Under the pieces are notes generated by a model, which had not been told where the DNA came from, searched no databases, and saw nothing but the letters and a program-made list of their open reading frames with translations. Source: Microseira wollei NIES-4236 (GTDB lineage: Bacteria; Cyanobacteriota; Cyanobacteriia; Cyanobacteriales; Aerosakkonemataceae). Taken from it: a stretch of 64,000 nt of DNA. Both the position numbers and the translations under genes were made by a program. The stretch is taken from contig NZ_BLAY01000030.1 in the NCBI RefSeq assembly GCF_020521235.1, positions 1-64,000 on the forward strand. The letters run 5' to 3'. Each line of letters starts with the position of its first letter. Within the stretch, counting starts at the first letter, position 1. Shown in pieces: positions 7,380-16,885 of this stretch.

Positions 7380-8327
7380 ATGGGAAGAAGCTACGCCGTT
7401 GTAGGTACAGGGGCAATTGGAGGCTTTTACGGATCTCTGTTACAAAAAATTGGGCTAGAGGTGCATTTTCTGCTGCACCGAGATTACGAACACGTCCAGA
7501 AGCATGGTTTGGCGATTTCGTCAATCAATGGCGACTTTACCTTACCCCAGGTGAATGCCTACAACGATGTAAAAGATATGCCTCGTTGTGATGTCGTATT
7601 GATAGCCCTGAAAACCACTCAAAATCACCTACTGCCTGACTTATTGCCACCTTTAATCAAACAAGGGACTGTTGTCATAACCCTGCAAAACGGATTGGGA
7701 ATTGAACCTGAAATTGCCTCGGTTGTGGGGGAAGATATCGAAATCCTGGGAGGGCTGTGCTTTATCTGTTCCAACAAAATTAGTCCGGGTAAAATTCATC
7801 ATATCGATTACGGTCAGATTCAGCTAGCCGCTTATGGCACTGACGGTAAACCGCAAGGAATTACGACTGCAATGCGTCAGATTGCCGCTGATTTTGAGCA
7901 AGCTGGCATTCCCATCCAGATGGAAGAAAATTTAATGCTGACGCGCTGGAAAAAATTAGTTTGGAATATTCCTTTTAACGGTCTATCAGTAGTATTAAAT
8001 GCCAAAACAGATGCCATCATGGCTGACCTACACGGTCGTAAAATGGCTGAACAATTAATGCGAGAAGTAGTAGCTGCTGCTTTTGGATGTGGCCTGAAGA
8101 TAGACGAGAGTTTCATCCAAAAAAGGCTGGAAGATACAGTTAAAATGAAACCCTACCTTACTAGCATGAAACTCGACTATGACTTTCATCTTCCTATGGA
8201 AATAGAAGCCATTTTTGGCAACCCAATGCGCGCAGCGCAACAAGTCGGCGTCCCAGTGCCTCAGATAACGATGCTATATCAGCAATTAAAATTTTTGGAA
8301 GCCATAGGTAATAACGCAAGTTGCTAG
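7380..8327 (+). CDS. 2-dehydropantoate 2-reductase family (ApbA/PanE)
   Basis: 315 residues, close to the family's 300. The N-terminal NADP site GTGAIGGFYG lies at about residues 9-18. TLQNGLGIEPEI and the helical C-terminal domain, with ARWKKL-like TRWKKLVWNIPFN and the MEIEAIFGNPMRAA segment, match ketopantoate reductases, which make pantoate for coenzyme A. Paralogues of this family are common, so the true substrate may differ. It is a single gene; no partner gene of pantothenate synthesis is in the window. Confidence 0.8.
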   Translation: MGRSYAVVGTGAIGGFYGSLLQKIGLEVHFLLHRDYEHVQKHGLAISSINGDFTLPQVNAYNDVKDMPRCDVVLIALKTTQNHLLPDLLPPLIKQGTVVITLQNGLGIEPEIASVVGEDIEILGGLCFICSNKISPGKIHHIDYGQIQLAAYGTDGKPQGITTAMRQIAADFEQAGIPIQMEENLMLTRWKKLVWNIPFNGLSVVLNAKTDAIMADLHGRKMAEQLMREVVAAAFGCGLKIDESFIQKRLEDTVKMKPYLTSMKLDYDFHLPMEIEAIFGNPMRAAQQVGVPVPQITMLYQQLKFLEAIGNNASC

Positions 8328-8346
8328 TTATAAACAAGGGCTTTGC

Positions 8347-8433
8347 TAATGGCTAATGGCTAATGGCGAGATTGGTAAAAATCCAGGATTAGCAATTAGC
8401 AATTAGCAATTAGCAATTAGCAATTAGCAACTT
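8347..8433. repeat. Heptamer repeats (GCTAATG / TTAGCAA)
   Basis: Four GGCTAAT units followed, after a short spacer, by about six TTAGCAA units. The two halves are partly complementary, so a hairpin is possible. It lies between convergent genes. Confidence 0.88.
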
Positions 8434-8445
8434 GAGTTAAATAGA

Positions 8446-9249
8446 TCAATTGAGTAAATCTGGCTCTTGTTTAACAATCATTTCATACAGAGGTTGGAAG
8501 CTAAACCAACCTAGCGAGTGAGTTCCTACCTGGCTATAGGTTAGCTTGGCAATATCGGCATCAATCAAAGTTGGTTTGCCCACTGCTTCAGCCATCAATT
8601 GTGCTTGACAACAATTATCCATTGCGATAAACCACCAAGCAGTTTCATCAACTGAATGTCCCACAGTTAGCAAGCCATGATTGCAAAGGATAATTGCTTT
8701 CTTTTTTCCTAAAATATCAGCAATGCGCGAACCTTCTTTTGGATCTAACACTACACCAGTGTAATTCTCAAACAAAGCACAATCTTCATAGAAAGCACAA
8801 GCATCCTGAGTCAGGGGGTCAAGCATGCGCCTCAGGGTTGACCAAGTTTTACCATAGAGAGAATGAGCATGGGCAGCAGCTATGACATCAGGTCTGGCAA
8901 AATGGATTTGGGCGTGAATCGCAAAAGCCGCAGCATTGATGGGTCTATCGCCCTGGATAATCTCACCTTTATGGTTAACTAATATCAAATCTGAGACTCG
9001 GATATGACCAAAATACATGCCGAAAGGATTAACCCAAAAATGGTCAGTCAATTCCGGATCTCTGACGGTAATGTGTCCGGCAATTCCTTCATCAAATCTG
9101 TAGCGCGCAAACAGACGAAAAGCAGCGGCTAAACGTTGTTTGCGATGCAGGCGTTCATCTTCGAATCGCTCAAACGTAGGTGGTTGAGGAAGTGAGATTG
9201 TCGATTGTGACTTTTGAATCGCTAATTGGGGGTCAATAGATGAAACCAT
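8446..9249 (-). CDS. Class II aldolase/adducin family protein
   Basis: About 267 residues from the ATG at 9249. This start lies 13 bases after the stop of the upstream methyltransferase gene and has GGAAAAC in front. The upstream extension (12 residues) would overlap that gene. The metal site shows HAHSLYGKTWS (two His) and ILCNHGLLTVG (third His); E in FDEGIAGHIT is near the catalytic region. Family members are fuculose- or ribulose-phosphate aldolases, and sugar epimerases and eukaryotic adducin are relatives. The substrate is unknown. It forms an apparent operon with the methyltransferase. Confidence 0.85.
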   Translation of the reverse strand: MVSSIDPQLAIQKSQSTISLPQPPTFERFEDERLHRKQRLAAAFRLFARYRFDEGIAGHITVRDPELTDHFWVNPFGMYFGHIRVSDLILVNHKGEIIQGDRPINAAAFAIHAQIHFARPDVIAAAHAHSLYGKTWSTLRRMLDPLTQDACAFYEDCALFENYTGVVLDPKEGSRIADILGKKKAIILCNHGLLTVGHSVDETAWWFIAMDNCCQAQLMAEAVGKPTLIDADIAKLTYSQVGTHSLGWFSFQPLYEMIVKQEPDLLN

Positions 9250-9262
9250 AGGTGTTTTCCAA

Positions 9263-10078
9263 CTACAATTTTTCAGCCGATACAACTAAAGCCGACATTG
9301 GTACAACCAGTTTATTATCTTTCAAGTAAGGCAGGGTTGTTTCACTAATGGCGGCGCGGATATTTTCCAGATTTTTTTCAGGTTGACGCCGCAGCAAACC
9401 ACCTGTTCTAGCTGTACCTTTATAAAAAGCTGCAAAAAAATGCTCGGCGCTTTCTAATTCCCAAATTAAAGGTATTTGCTCGACTAAAGGGTTGGTAAAT
9501 CCCGCATTCTCCAATGCATTGATCGAGTTTTCTGGCTGGCTAAAATAAAAAAATGGTGGCCCCGGCGGCATCGGCACATCTGGATCGCCATAAGTTTGAA
9601 TCGCCTGATAAATTAGCTGGAAGCCGATGGATTTTTCCATAACATCCCAGACAGTAAAGGCAAATTTACCGCCACCGCGCAGTACCCGAAAAGCTTCGTT
9701 AATTGCTTTTTGGGGTTCAGCCAAATGCAAAATCCCAAAATTCATCGCGATCGCTTCAAATTCTCCTGCTTCAAAAGGCAAAGATTCTGCGTCTCCCTGA
9801 ACCCAATTAAGGTCGGGATTGATTTCTCTAGCTTTGGCTAACATCGCCTCAGAAAAATCTAATCCAGTTACTTGACATTGACGTTGCGCGGCTTGGGCGG
9901 CTACATAACCAGGCCCAGTGGCAACATCGAGTAATTTTATCCCAGGTTGAGCATTAACAGCATTCAGCAAAGGTTCAATCATTTGCAAAGTTAGAGAACC
10001 AAAAGAATAATGATACTCATCAGCAGATTGTTGCCATCCTTGATATTCAAATTCCCTAAATTCTGCTAATTTTTCCAT
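9263..10078 (-). CDS. SAM-dependent methyltransferase, class I
   Basis: About 271 residues from the ATG at 10078; a GTG at 10090 gives four more. The SAM loop LLDVATGPGYVA is at about residues 50-60, the acidic residue follows in VTGLDFSEAML, and motif FEAIAMNFGILHL then FRVLRGGGKFAFTVWD match the UbiE/Methyltransf_11 type. The C-terminal domain is variable, so the substrate is open. It starts 17 bases after the stop of the Uma2 gene on the same strand and runs into the aldolase gene. Confidence 0.85.
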   Translation of the reverse strand: MEKLAEFREFEYQGWQQSADEYHYSFGSLTLQMIEPLLNAVNAQPGIKLLDVATGPGYVAAQAAQRQCQVTGLDFSEAMLAKAREINPDLNWVQGDAESLPFEAGEFEAIAMNFGILHLAEPQKAINEAFRVLRGGGKFAFTVWDVMEKSIGFQLIYQAIQTYGDPDVPMPPGPPFFYFSQPENSINALENAGFTNPLVEQIPLIWELESAEHFFAAFYKGTARTGGLLRRQPEKNLENIRAAISETTLPYLKDNKLVVPMSALVVSAEKL

Positions 10079-10094
10079 CACTTCAACCACCCCC

Positions 10095-10901
10095 CTACAA
10101 CTGTTCCGGATCGATCCCCATTTCGCGCAAACGTGCAGCCATTGCTTGTGCTTTGTGTCGTTCCCGTTCTAGCAACGCCTCTGCCTCTTGGGCCCGTTGG
10201 CGTTCCGCTTGGGCCCGTTGGCTTTCCTCTTGGGCACGTTGACGTTCCTCTTGGGCGCGTTCTTCTGAGAATGGCAGAATATCGCCCAAACTATTCCACC
10301 AACGCAACCAGTAGCCCGTCCTACCCTCGTGGGTTCCTTCCCAGACTGCCAAGTACAAGTCTAATCCATCAATCCAATAGCGCCCAAACTCGTTGGGTGT
10401 TTGCTGACTATAACGCCCCGACTCTAAAGCATAAACCTCCAGCCGTCCTGTCGTCGGTCGGAAGATTGCATAATAAGGAACTTTGATTACCTGTTCGTAA
10501 AAATACCACTTGCCCACACCCTCGGTATGCTCAACCGAATATTCCTCACCGTAGGTAGCAGAAAGAAACTCCATCACGATTTGCGGAATTGTTCCTTCTG
10601 TATGGGGTGTATAACTGCGACGGGGTTGGGTTGACTGCCAAGGGTTGACGGGTTTTACATACATCCAGTCCGGTGCTTTGCAAATAATTCGCTCGTCTAC
10701 AGAAGCACACAAAGCCATATTTGATACAACAATTGCATCTTCCATTAACTGAGGAAATGCTGTTAATGGCTGTCTTAGTGCGGCAGCTAGTAGGGGTTGA
10801 TCGATATTTTCCACGGGGTCATCGGGTAATACAAAGTCGTCTGGCAGTATAGGCCAGCGAATCGATGGTTTTGAGATTGGTGTTTGAATCGCTTCCATCA
10901 T
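10095..10901 (-). CDS. Uma2 family (DUF820) endonuclease-like protein
   Basis: 268 residues. The DUF820 core holds the PD-(D/E)xK-type pattern IPQIVMEFLSATYG followed by YYAIFRPTTGRLEVYALESG. The C-terminus is a charged coiled coil of repeated AQEERQR/AQAERQR units and ends REMGIDPEQL, a typical Uma2 tail. These proteins are very numerous in filamentous cyanobacteria; activity is rarely shown. Two relics of the same tail flank the toxin module at 6.0-7.3 kb. It may be co-transcribed with the methyltransferase. Confidence 0.88.
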   Translation of the reverse strand: MMEAIQTPISKPSIRWPILPDDFVLPDDPVENIDQPLLAAALRQPLTAFPQLMEDAIVVSNMALCASVDERIICKAPDWMYVKPVNPWQSTQPRRSYTPHTEGTIPQIVMEFLSATYGEEYSVEHTEGVGKWYFYEQVIKVPYYAIFRPTTGRLEVYALESGRYSQQTPNEFGRYWIDGLDLYLAVWEGTHEGRTGYWLRWWNSLGDILPFSEERAQEERQRAQEESQRAQAERQRAQEAEALLERERHKAQAMAARLREMGIDPEQL

Positions 10902-11442
10902 CGCACCTCGCGATCGGTACGCCTCTAATTATTGATTAAGTGGAGAAAGGTCGCAAAGCATACATAACTGAATTTGAACTAGGTTTTTTGATGGGAAACC
11001 TAGAAAACCAACTCGGATTGCTCCGGTAATGTTTTCCTCGTCAAGGTTAAAAGGGCTTTTTCAGTCAAAGACACTGACTTAACCAAAATAGATCTGTTTA
11101 ATCTTTGACGATAGAGCCAAAGGCACCGAAAGCACCCTTGGGTATCATCACCCCCTTAACGTAGTCCAAAGAAGGACTGAGACTGGCTATCTCTCACAGG
11201 TAATGGTTGTCCAGCTTTGTCCAGTGTTTGGTGGATGGCTTTCCCTCGTAGACCCTTGAGTCTATCCTAATCGGATACCGTGCCATGTGCTGTCTATTTA
11301 TTTTTAAGTATTACTACTTACGCAGGTTTAACGAGATATGTTTTAAAGATTTGGTAAACCAGTGTTTCTTCGGTGAAGGGAATTATAATATGGTATTCAA
11401 ACAAATCAAAAAAATCAGGGTACAAGCAGAAGTTATCAAATC
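10902..11442. other. Gene-poor gap before the PEP-CTERM gene
   Basis: 541 bases without a convincing gene. On the minus strand 11110-11270 has short open stretches in two frames (for example YVKGVMIPKGAFGAFG) that end quickly, and there are small hairpins such as AGTCCAAAGAAGGACT near 11163-11178. It could be a decayed gene or a structured RNA. I cannot decide between them. Confidence 0.4.
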
Positions 11443-12909
11443 ATGCACAGCACTAAATCCTTGCTATGGCGCTCCTTCAGCGCAATAGCATTAACTTGTC
11501 TGGGTTTTCCCGATGTAGCAAATGCTGCCACTATTGCTCCGCCGTTCCAGAATCAACTTCAGATTGATCGGATTAGCGGTTCTTTTTTTGATAACAATCC
11601 CAGTAGAATTACGCAGATGGCGTTTGGTCCTGACAAGCGTCTTTATGCCATCACGCAAAATCGAGGGGTGTATAGCTTCGCCTACGACCTCAACAGTGGC
11701 ATTTTGAGCGATGGCAAGACTGCAACAAATATCAGCGGTCTTGGCATCGGCTTCCTTGGCAATACAATGTATCTCAGTGCTTATGACAAAATTGTTCGCC
11801 TCAGCGATGACAACATCAACGGGATATGGGGTGAGTCAGGCGAAACCAATGTCAATATTGTTGAGGGAATACCCTCAGGCGACAATACGGTAGACCAAAT
11901 TCAAATTCAGGGTAATACACTCTACATCGGCATCGGAAACCGCACGATTGATGGCACCAATGTAATTTTTTCAGGCAACGATTCCCTTGGTGAAACATCA
12001 TACGGTGGGACGATTTCTTGGATTCAAGATCTGACTCTAGTTCCCAGCATCCCGAATGCGGCTCAATTAAGAGATAACAACGGTAACCTGTTGAGTGGTT
12101 TGGATTTTCTCACCAACAGCAGTCCCTATACTTCAACCGCAAAAGATAAACTAATTGTACATTCTTCAGGAGCGAGAAATCCTTTTGGTATTGCCTTTGA
12201 CCGCGACGGCAATCTATGGATGACCAACAACTATAATCGAGCTAATTCTAATGGTGATGGAACCAGCAATACCCGTCCCAACTATTCGCTTGATAACGAC
12301 TTGAGTGATGACGTTTACGACCAGTTTTTTAAGGTGGCTCCACTAGCAGATTACGGCTACGCTAATCCTAACGGGCGAAACAACCCGCAAGCTCTAGCCG
12401 CAGGTTTCTTTGCTCCGGAAAACCGGGTAACATCGACAACATTTGATAATCTTTTTACCGATTCATTTATTCTGCATGACCCGAAAAACCCCAAGGGTTT
12501 AGGGCCATCCGCATCGCCTGATGGTTTTGATTTTTACAAGGGTAATAAACTACCGATACAGTTCCAGAACAAAGCCTTTATTACCCGCTTTAATAAAGGC
12601 CCGATAGTAGAAACAGATGGAGAAAATTCCCTCAGTTACGGGGATGTTGTCTTAGTCGATCCCAGTACCGGGGATGTTAGTTTAGTTGCGGATGGATTCC
12701 AGAATCCCCTAGATATTCTTGCCGACTCAGAAGGATTGCTCGTCGCTGACTATAGTGGGGGAATTTATCGCATCAAGAGCGCGTCTAGTTCTACCCAACC
12801 CGTCCCCGAACCTTCTACTGTATTAGGCTTATTAACAGCTGCTGCTTGTGGTGCGATCGCCAAACCTGTCCGCCGGACAATCGCCAAGCGTCAAGCCAAG
12901 TCAGCATAA
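11443..12909 (+). CDS. Secreted beta-propeller protein with PEP-CTERM anchor
   Basis: 488 residues. A signal peptide (SLLWRSFSAIALTCLGF, cleavage after NAA near residue 29) is followed by a six-bladed propeller-like region resembling soluble glucose dehydrogenase folds: PSRITQMAFGPDKRLYAI, NPFGIAFDRDGNLWMTNN and FQNPLDILADSEGLLVADY. The C-terminus has PVPEPSTVLGLL, a hydrophobic stretch and the basic tail KPVRRTIAKRQAK, the PEP-CTERM sorting signal handled by exosortase. The catalytic residues of PQQ dehydrogenases are not obvious, so an enzyme activity is not claimed. It is a single gene with a terminator at 12919-12947. Confidence 0.85.
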   Translation: MHSTKSLLWRSFSAIALTCLGFPDVANAATIAPPFQNQLQIDRISGSFFDNNPSRITQMAFGPDKRLYAITQNRGVYSFAYDLNSGILSDGKTATNISGLGIGFLGNTMYLSAYDKIVRLSDDNINGIWGESGETNVNIVEGIPSGDNTVDQIQIQGNTLYIGIGNRTIDGTNVIFSGNDSLGETSYGGTISWIQDLTLVPSIPNAAQLRDNNGNLLSGLDFLTNSSPYTSTAKDKLIVHSSGARNPFGIAFDRDGNLWMTNNYNRANSNGDGTSNTRPNYSLDNDLSDDVYDQFFKVAPLADYGYANPNGRNNPQALAAGFFAPENRVTSTTFDNLFTDSFILHDPKNPKGLGPSASPDGFDFYKGNKLPIQFQNKAFITRFNKGPIVETDGENSLSYGDVVLVDPSTGDVSLVADGFQNPLDILADSEGLLVADYSGGIYRIKSASSSTQPVPEPSTVLGLLTAAACGAIAKPVRRTIAKRQAKSA

Positions 12910-12918
12910 AACTTAGAA

Positions 12919-12947
12919 AAGTAGGGAACGCACAAGCGTCCCTACTT
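12919..12947. terminator. Bidirectional hairpin terminator
   Basis: AAGTAGGGA-A-CGC, loop ACAA, GCG-TCCCTACTT, with A-rich DNA on the left and T-rich on the right. It sits between the convergent PEP-CTERM gene and tRNA-Leu, so it can serve both. Confidence 0.7.
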
Positions 12948-12959
12948 TAAATCATCAAT

Positions 12960-13039
12960 GCGGATGGCGAGACTCGAACTCGCAAGCCAAAGGCACACGC
13001 CCCTCAAACGTGCGCGTATACCAATTCCGCCACATCCGC
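12960..13039 (-). tRNA. trnL-GAG: tRNA-Leu (anticodon GAG)
   Basis: Read on the minus strand, GCGGATG pairs with CATCCGC as the acceptor stem. The anticodon stem CACGT/GCGTG closes the loop TTGAGGG, so the anticodon is GAG. A long variable arm (class II) and the T arm GCGAGTTCGAGTCTCGC follow. CCA is not encoded. Confidence 0.95.
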
Positions 13040-13306
13040 GTTTGTCAGGAGTCAGATATTCATATTAACTCACACTCGCCCAGCTTAACAAGACCCAAGG
13101 ATAAGAAAAGTTGCTAATTTCTTCTTTTAGCCCCATTCAGCCATGATACGATTAACAGCCGAACACAAAAAGCTGCTTCGCTATCAAGCTGCTTGCGTTC
13201 GGCGTAGCCGTCGCGTAGCGAATCGCCGTTCGCAACCTGCCTCGCGTTGCTCGTCGTGGTTCTTCTATCTAACTTCGTGCCACCGCTGTTGTCAAAAGCA
13301 CAGAAA

Positions 13307-14656
13307 ATGCGCTTCTCTAAAATTCTAATTGCCAACCGGGGAGAAATTGCCCTCCGCATCCTCCGCACCTGTGAAGAAATGGGAATCGCAACTGTTGCGG
13401 TTCACTCTACCATTGACCGTCACGCCCTCCACGTCCAGCTAGCCGACGAAGCCGTGTGCATCGGCGAACCCGTAAGCAGTAAAAGTTATCTCAATATCCC
13501 CAATATCATCGCCGCAGCTTTGACGCGCAATGTCGGGGCAATTCACCCAGGCTACGGTTTTTTGGCAGAAAATGCCAAATTTGCCGAAATTTGCGCCGAT
13601 CACCAGATTGTTTTTATCGGACCTTCCCCAGAAGCCATCCGGTCAATGGGTGATAAATCAACTGCTAAAGAAACCATGCAGCGAGTTGGCGTCCCTACAA
13701 TACCTGGAAGCCACGGGTTGCTAAAAGAAGAGAAAGAAGCACTTTCCCTGGCGCGTCAAATTGGTTATCCGGTGATGATTAAAGCCACTGCTGGCGGCGG
13801 CGGACGGGGGATGCGCTTGGTGCGCGAAGCGAGTGAATTCCTCAAACTGTTCCAAGCAGCGCAGGGAGAAGCAGAAGCAGCTTTTGGCAATCCAGGGGTT
13901 TATCTGGAAAAATTTATCGAGCGTCCGCGCCATATTGAATTTCAAATTTTAGCCGATTCCTACGGCAATGTTATCCATTTGGGCGAACGGGACTGTTCGA
14001 TTCAAAGACGCCACCAAAAGCTATTAGAAGAAGCCCCCAGTCCCGCACTTTCCCCGGAATTGCGAGAAAAAATGGGAACAGCGGCGGTGATGGCGGCTAA
14101 ATCAATTAACTATGTCGGCGCGGGTACGGTTGAGTTTCTCCTCGACCAATCGGGTAACTTTTATTTCATGGAAATGAACACCCGAATTCAAGTCGAGCAT
14201 CCCGTTACAGAAATGATTACAGGTCTTGATTTGGTTGCGGAACAAATTCGGGTAGCGCAAGGTGAAAGACTCAGCTTAACTCAAGACCAGGTAATGCTAC
14301 GGGGTCATGCGATTGAATGCCGAATTAATGCCGAAGATCCAGATCATAATTTTCGACCTTCCCCAGGGCGGATCAGCGGTTACTTGCCTCCCGGCGGTAA
14401 TGGGGTACGGATGGATTCCCACGTTTATACAGACTATGAAATTCCACCCTATTATGATTCTTTAATTGGTAAGTTAATCGTTTGGGGGCCAGATCGTCAA
14501 ACGGCGATTAGGAGAATGAAACGCGCCCTGCGGGAGTTTGCCATCACTGGTGTGCCAACTACGATTGGATTTCATCAAAAAATCCTGGAAAATCCAGCAT
14601 TTTTGCAGGGCGATGTTTACACCAATTTTGTCGAGGGGATGATCAAGAAGGGGTAA
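13307..14656 (+). CDS. accC: Acetyl-CoA carboxylase, biotin carboxylase subunit
   Basis: 449 residues, the normal AccC length, from the ATG giving [17 protein letters not shown]. An extension of 20 residues upstream is unlike the family and was not used. The ATP-grasp glycine loop is [12 protein letters not shown], biotin carboxylase residues lie in [20 protein letters not shown], and [16 protein letters not shown] is the conserved catalytic block with MN and R. It carboxylates biotin on AccB in the first step of fatty acid synthesis. It is a single gene here. The 13040-13306 gap holds short repeats with GCGTAGCG motifs. Confidence 0.97.
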   Translation: MRFSKILIANRGEIALRILRTCEEMGIATVAVHSTIDRHALHVQLADEAVCIGEPVSSKSYLNIPNIIAAALTRNVGAIHPGYGFLAENAKFAEICADHQIVFIGPSPEAIRSMGDKSTAKETMQRVGVPTIPGSHGLLKEEKEALSLARQIGYPVMIKATAGGGGRGMRLVREASEFLKLFQAAQGEAEAAFGNPGVYLEKFIERPRHIEFQILADSYGNVIHLGERDCSIQRRHQKLLEEAPSPALSPELREKMGTAAVMAAKSINYVGAGTVEFLLDQSGNFYFMEMNTRIQVEHPVTEMITGLDLVAEQIRVAQGERLSLTQDQVMLRGHAIECRINAEDPDHNFRPSPGRISGYLPPGGNGVRMDSHVYTDYEIPPYYDSLIGKLIVWGPDRQTAIRRMKRALREFAITGVPTTIGFHQKILENPAFLQGDVYTNFVEGMIKKG

Positions 14657-14739
14657 TGGCGTTCCCAGGCGACCGCCTGGGTCACGAGGGTCATGGGTGA
14701 TGGGCAATTCCTCACCAATTACCCATTACCGATTACCAA

Positions 14740-15033
14740 TTACCCAACCGATGCCATCATCGTTATCAGTCCTTGCTGTCCTAAGAGAATTTCCCGCAGC
14801 AGGCTGAAGATGCCAACCCAGATAATGGGGGTAATGTCTACGCCGCCTAAGGGCGGTACGATCTTTCTGGTTATCGCTAAAAAGGGTTCGGTAGGCCAAC
14901 CAATCAGGTTAAAGGGGAAGCGATTGAGATTGACTTGGGGATACCAGGTGAGTACAATCCGGAAAATGAACAGCAGGGTCATTAGCCCTAACACGATACC
15001 CAAAGTCCAGCTGGTGATGGTTGCTGTTGTCAT
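14740..15033 (-). CDS. YggT/Ycf19 family membrane protein
   Basis: 97 residues with two membrane segments (about 8-28 and 65-85). The family motif RIVLTWYPQVNLN, then the PTEPFLAITRKIVPPLGGVD block, is clear. Plant and cyanobacterial members (CCB3, Ycf19) are linked to cytochrome b6f haem attachment or to nucleoid and cell-shape roles. It is divergent from psbX and convergent with accC. Confidence 0.93.
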   Translation of the reverse strand: MTTATITSWTLGIVLGLMTLLFIFRIVLTWYPQVNLNRFPFNLIGWPTEPFLAITRKIVPPLGGVDITPIIWVGIFSLLREILLGQQGLITMMASVG

Positions 15034-15281
15034 GGCGGTTTAATCTAAGGTCTGGCATTCACTAGCAGCGATTGTCTTGTCAAGATGCCAACACCAGGAA
15101 TTTCTCCCAGGTTTGGGCAAAACTACCGCTTTCACTACAATTTTAAGATTTGTATCCCCCCAAAGCGTTTTTTCGACTCAACTTTCACGAGTTTTCCGTA
15201 GCTGCAATGGCTTCTCAAGGTGCGATCGCAAGGGTAAAATGAGAGGACAGTATCGTTTTGTTACAAAGAGGGCCAGAATTT

Positions 15282-15401
15282 ATGACTCCTTCCTTAGCTA
15301 ACTTTTTTTACAGTCTGCTCGCCGGTTTGGTAATCGTCGTCATCCCAGTAGTAGTCGGGCTGGTCTTTATCAGCCAGAAAGATAAAATTCAGCGCTCGTA
15401 A
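15282..15401 (+). CDS. psbX: Photosystem II reaction centre protein PsbX
   Basis: 39 residues: MTPSLANFFYSLLAGLVIV, one membrane helix, then VFISQKDKIQRS. This matches cyanobacterial PsbX, a small PSII subunit near cytochrome b559 and the quinone site. A GAGGGCC-type purine-rich stretch lies before the ATG. It is followed by a terminator and then ycf66, an order I recall from other cyanobacteria. Confidence 0.95.
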   Translation: MTPSLANFFYSLLAGLVIVVIPVVVGLVFISQKDKIQRS

Positions 15402-15476
15402 GACCCACCCGAATCTCAAGTGTGATAGACGAGCAAAAAAGCTTCTGGCTTTAAAGCAACAGAAAAACAATGACGA

Positions 15477-15520
15477 GGACGCCTACACGCCGTTAGAACG
15501 GCAGACAAGCGTCCATTTTT
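15477..15520 (+). terminator. Hairpin terminator after psbX
   Basis: GGACGC (15477-15482) pairs with GCGTCC (15509-15514), with an inner GCCGTT/AACGGC stem, and is followed by ATTTTT. Confidence 0.65.
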
Positions 15521-15626
15521 GAATATAGACAAAAGCGGCTCTTGATTTAAAACTAAGCGTGTCAAGCTAAAGTGGAAATGTGGAACACCGACTCGCTGCC
15601 CTAACACTCATGCACGGAGAAACAAA

Positions 15627-16442
15627 ATGCTCAATCTGGGCTTGTCTTTTGTCAGCTTTCTAGGAATCGCACTAGCGATCGCTGGTGTAGGTCTATATTT
15701 TCTCAGATCGATACGCCCGGAACTAGCGAGAGATCAGGATATATTCTTTGCCGCGATTAGTTTAGTGTGCGGCTTGATACTTCTATTTCAGGGATGGCGC
15801 TTAGATCCAATTCTGGCGTTTAGTCAGTACTTGTTGGCAGGATCGGCGGTATTTTTTGCCGTAGAAAACCTTCGCCTGCGGGGCGTTACCACCGAGCAAG
15901 CGAAGCGGAATACACCAATTGTAGATAGGGGACGCACCGTCAGCCGAGAATACAACGTTTATCAGGAAGCCGAACTCGACGAAATCGGGGCGGAGGATGA
16001 GGAGTACGAAGCTCGTCCTAGAATTCGAGGCAGCAGGGACGCGCGCGCCTCCCGCAATGGAGCGTATGAGGAGGAACCCCGTCCTCGTCCATCCGGGCGA
16101 CTATCAAGTGCCGATAGAGAAAAACAAGGGTCAGCAGAGCGCCCCAGACGTCGTTCCCGGACAGAAACACGGACGCTAGAACCAACAGATGAGTGGGGAA
16201 CACCAGAAGAGAATATCTCTTATGAAGACAGACCCCCTCGCCGTAGCAGAACTCGTCCCCCCCGCGAGGAAGAAATCACCGAGACGGAAACTACCTCGCC
16301 CCGCCCCAGGCGGCGTCGTTCTGAAGAGTCTGCATCGCGACGCAATCGAGAAGATGTAGAAGCAACGCCAACAGACTACGTTGATTACCAGCCAATTAAA
16401 ACCAGCAATGAAGAAGATAATTCCGGGAATTTTGACTACTAG
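15627..16442 (+). CDS. ycf66: Ycf66 family membrane protein
   Basis: 271 residues. Three to four N-terminal hydrophobic segments (about 4-25, 40-60, 65-82) form the Ycf66 domain with FLRSIRPELARDQDIFFAAI. The remainder is a highly charged, disordered tail rich in Arg, Glu and Pro (RPRRRSRTETR, ETTSPRPRRRRS). Ycf66 is found in cyanobacteria and some plastids; its role is not known. It lies downstream of psbX and has its own terminator. Confidence 0.92.
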   Translation: MLNLGLSFVSFLGIALAIAGVGLYFLRSIRPELARDQDIFFAAISLVCGLILLFQGWRLDPILAFSQYLLAGSAVFFAVENLRLRGVTTEQAKRNTPIVDRGRTVSREYNVYQEAELDEIGAEDEEYEARPRIRGSRDARASRNGAYEEEPRPRPSGRLSSADREKQGSAERPRRRSRTETRTLEPTDEWGTPEENISYEDRPPRRSRTRPPREEEITETETTSPRPRRRRSEESASRRNREDVEATPTDYVDYQPIKTSNEEDNSGNFDY

Positions 16443-16514
16443 ACTTTAAATAGGTGGGTATTGTTTGACTAGAGGCTGTTTTTTTGCCTGATACTAACGC
16501 AAGCTCATACAGAC

Positions 16515-16549
16515 AAGCAACCGGCTTTGATTGGCAACGGTTGCTTTTT
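16515..16549 (+). terminator. Rho-independent terminator of ycf66
   Basis: AGCAACCG (16516-16523) pairs with CGGTTGCT (16538-16545), followed by TTTTT. Confidence 0.8.
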
Positions 16550-16632
16550 AGCATTTTTATGGAACTGCAACGATGGCGCAAAACCCGCAAGCATACTTAG
16601 CGCGAGCGGCTAAAATTAATATTTTTATCAAT

Positions 16633-16753
16633 TACAGCGGCTTGCAGCCGCGTGAGGGAAAGCGTTATCGCGCTCGTTTGTCAAGCGCGCAGCAAAAATG
16701 GCTGCGCGCTTGACAAACTTGCGGTGTACCTCATGGGAGTGCAATCCGCTATA
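16633..16753. repeat. Core-swapped palindromic element, copy 1
   Basis: Outer arms TACAGCGGCTTGCAGCCGC...AAAGCGTTATCGC and GGTGTACCTCAT...GAGTGCAATCCGCTATA also occur, in reverse orientation, at 36516-36631. The centre here is the palindrome TTTGTCAAGCGCGCAGC/GCTGCGCGCTTGACAAA (16678-16716), different from the centre of the other copy. Confidence 0.85.
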
Positions 16754-16885
16754 CAAGGCTCAAAACCTTGTTTTCAACATTCATAAAAGGATTAGACAGC
16801 CACATGGGAAAAAGTAAAAATAAAGGTGAAGCTAAATCATATTTACTCTATTCAAACCCGTCAACACTTATATCCAAATCTCAGG

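Noticed and set aside
10133-10486. Plus-strand frame of 117 codons opposite the Uma2 gene
   Set aside because: It lies wholly antisense to Uma2, mirrors its coiled-coil repeats and has no ribosome site or family likeness.
13247-13306. Longer start for accC
   Set aside because: AccC begins [15 protein letters not shown] in the family; the additional 20 residues are unlike it.
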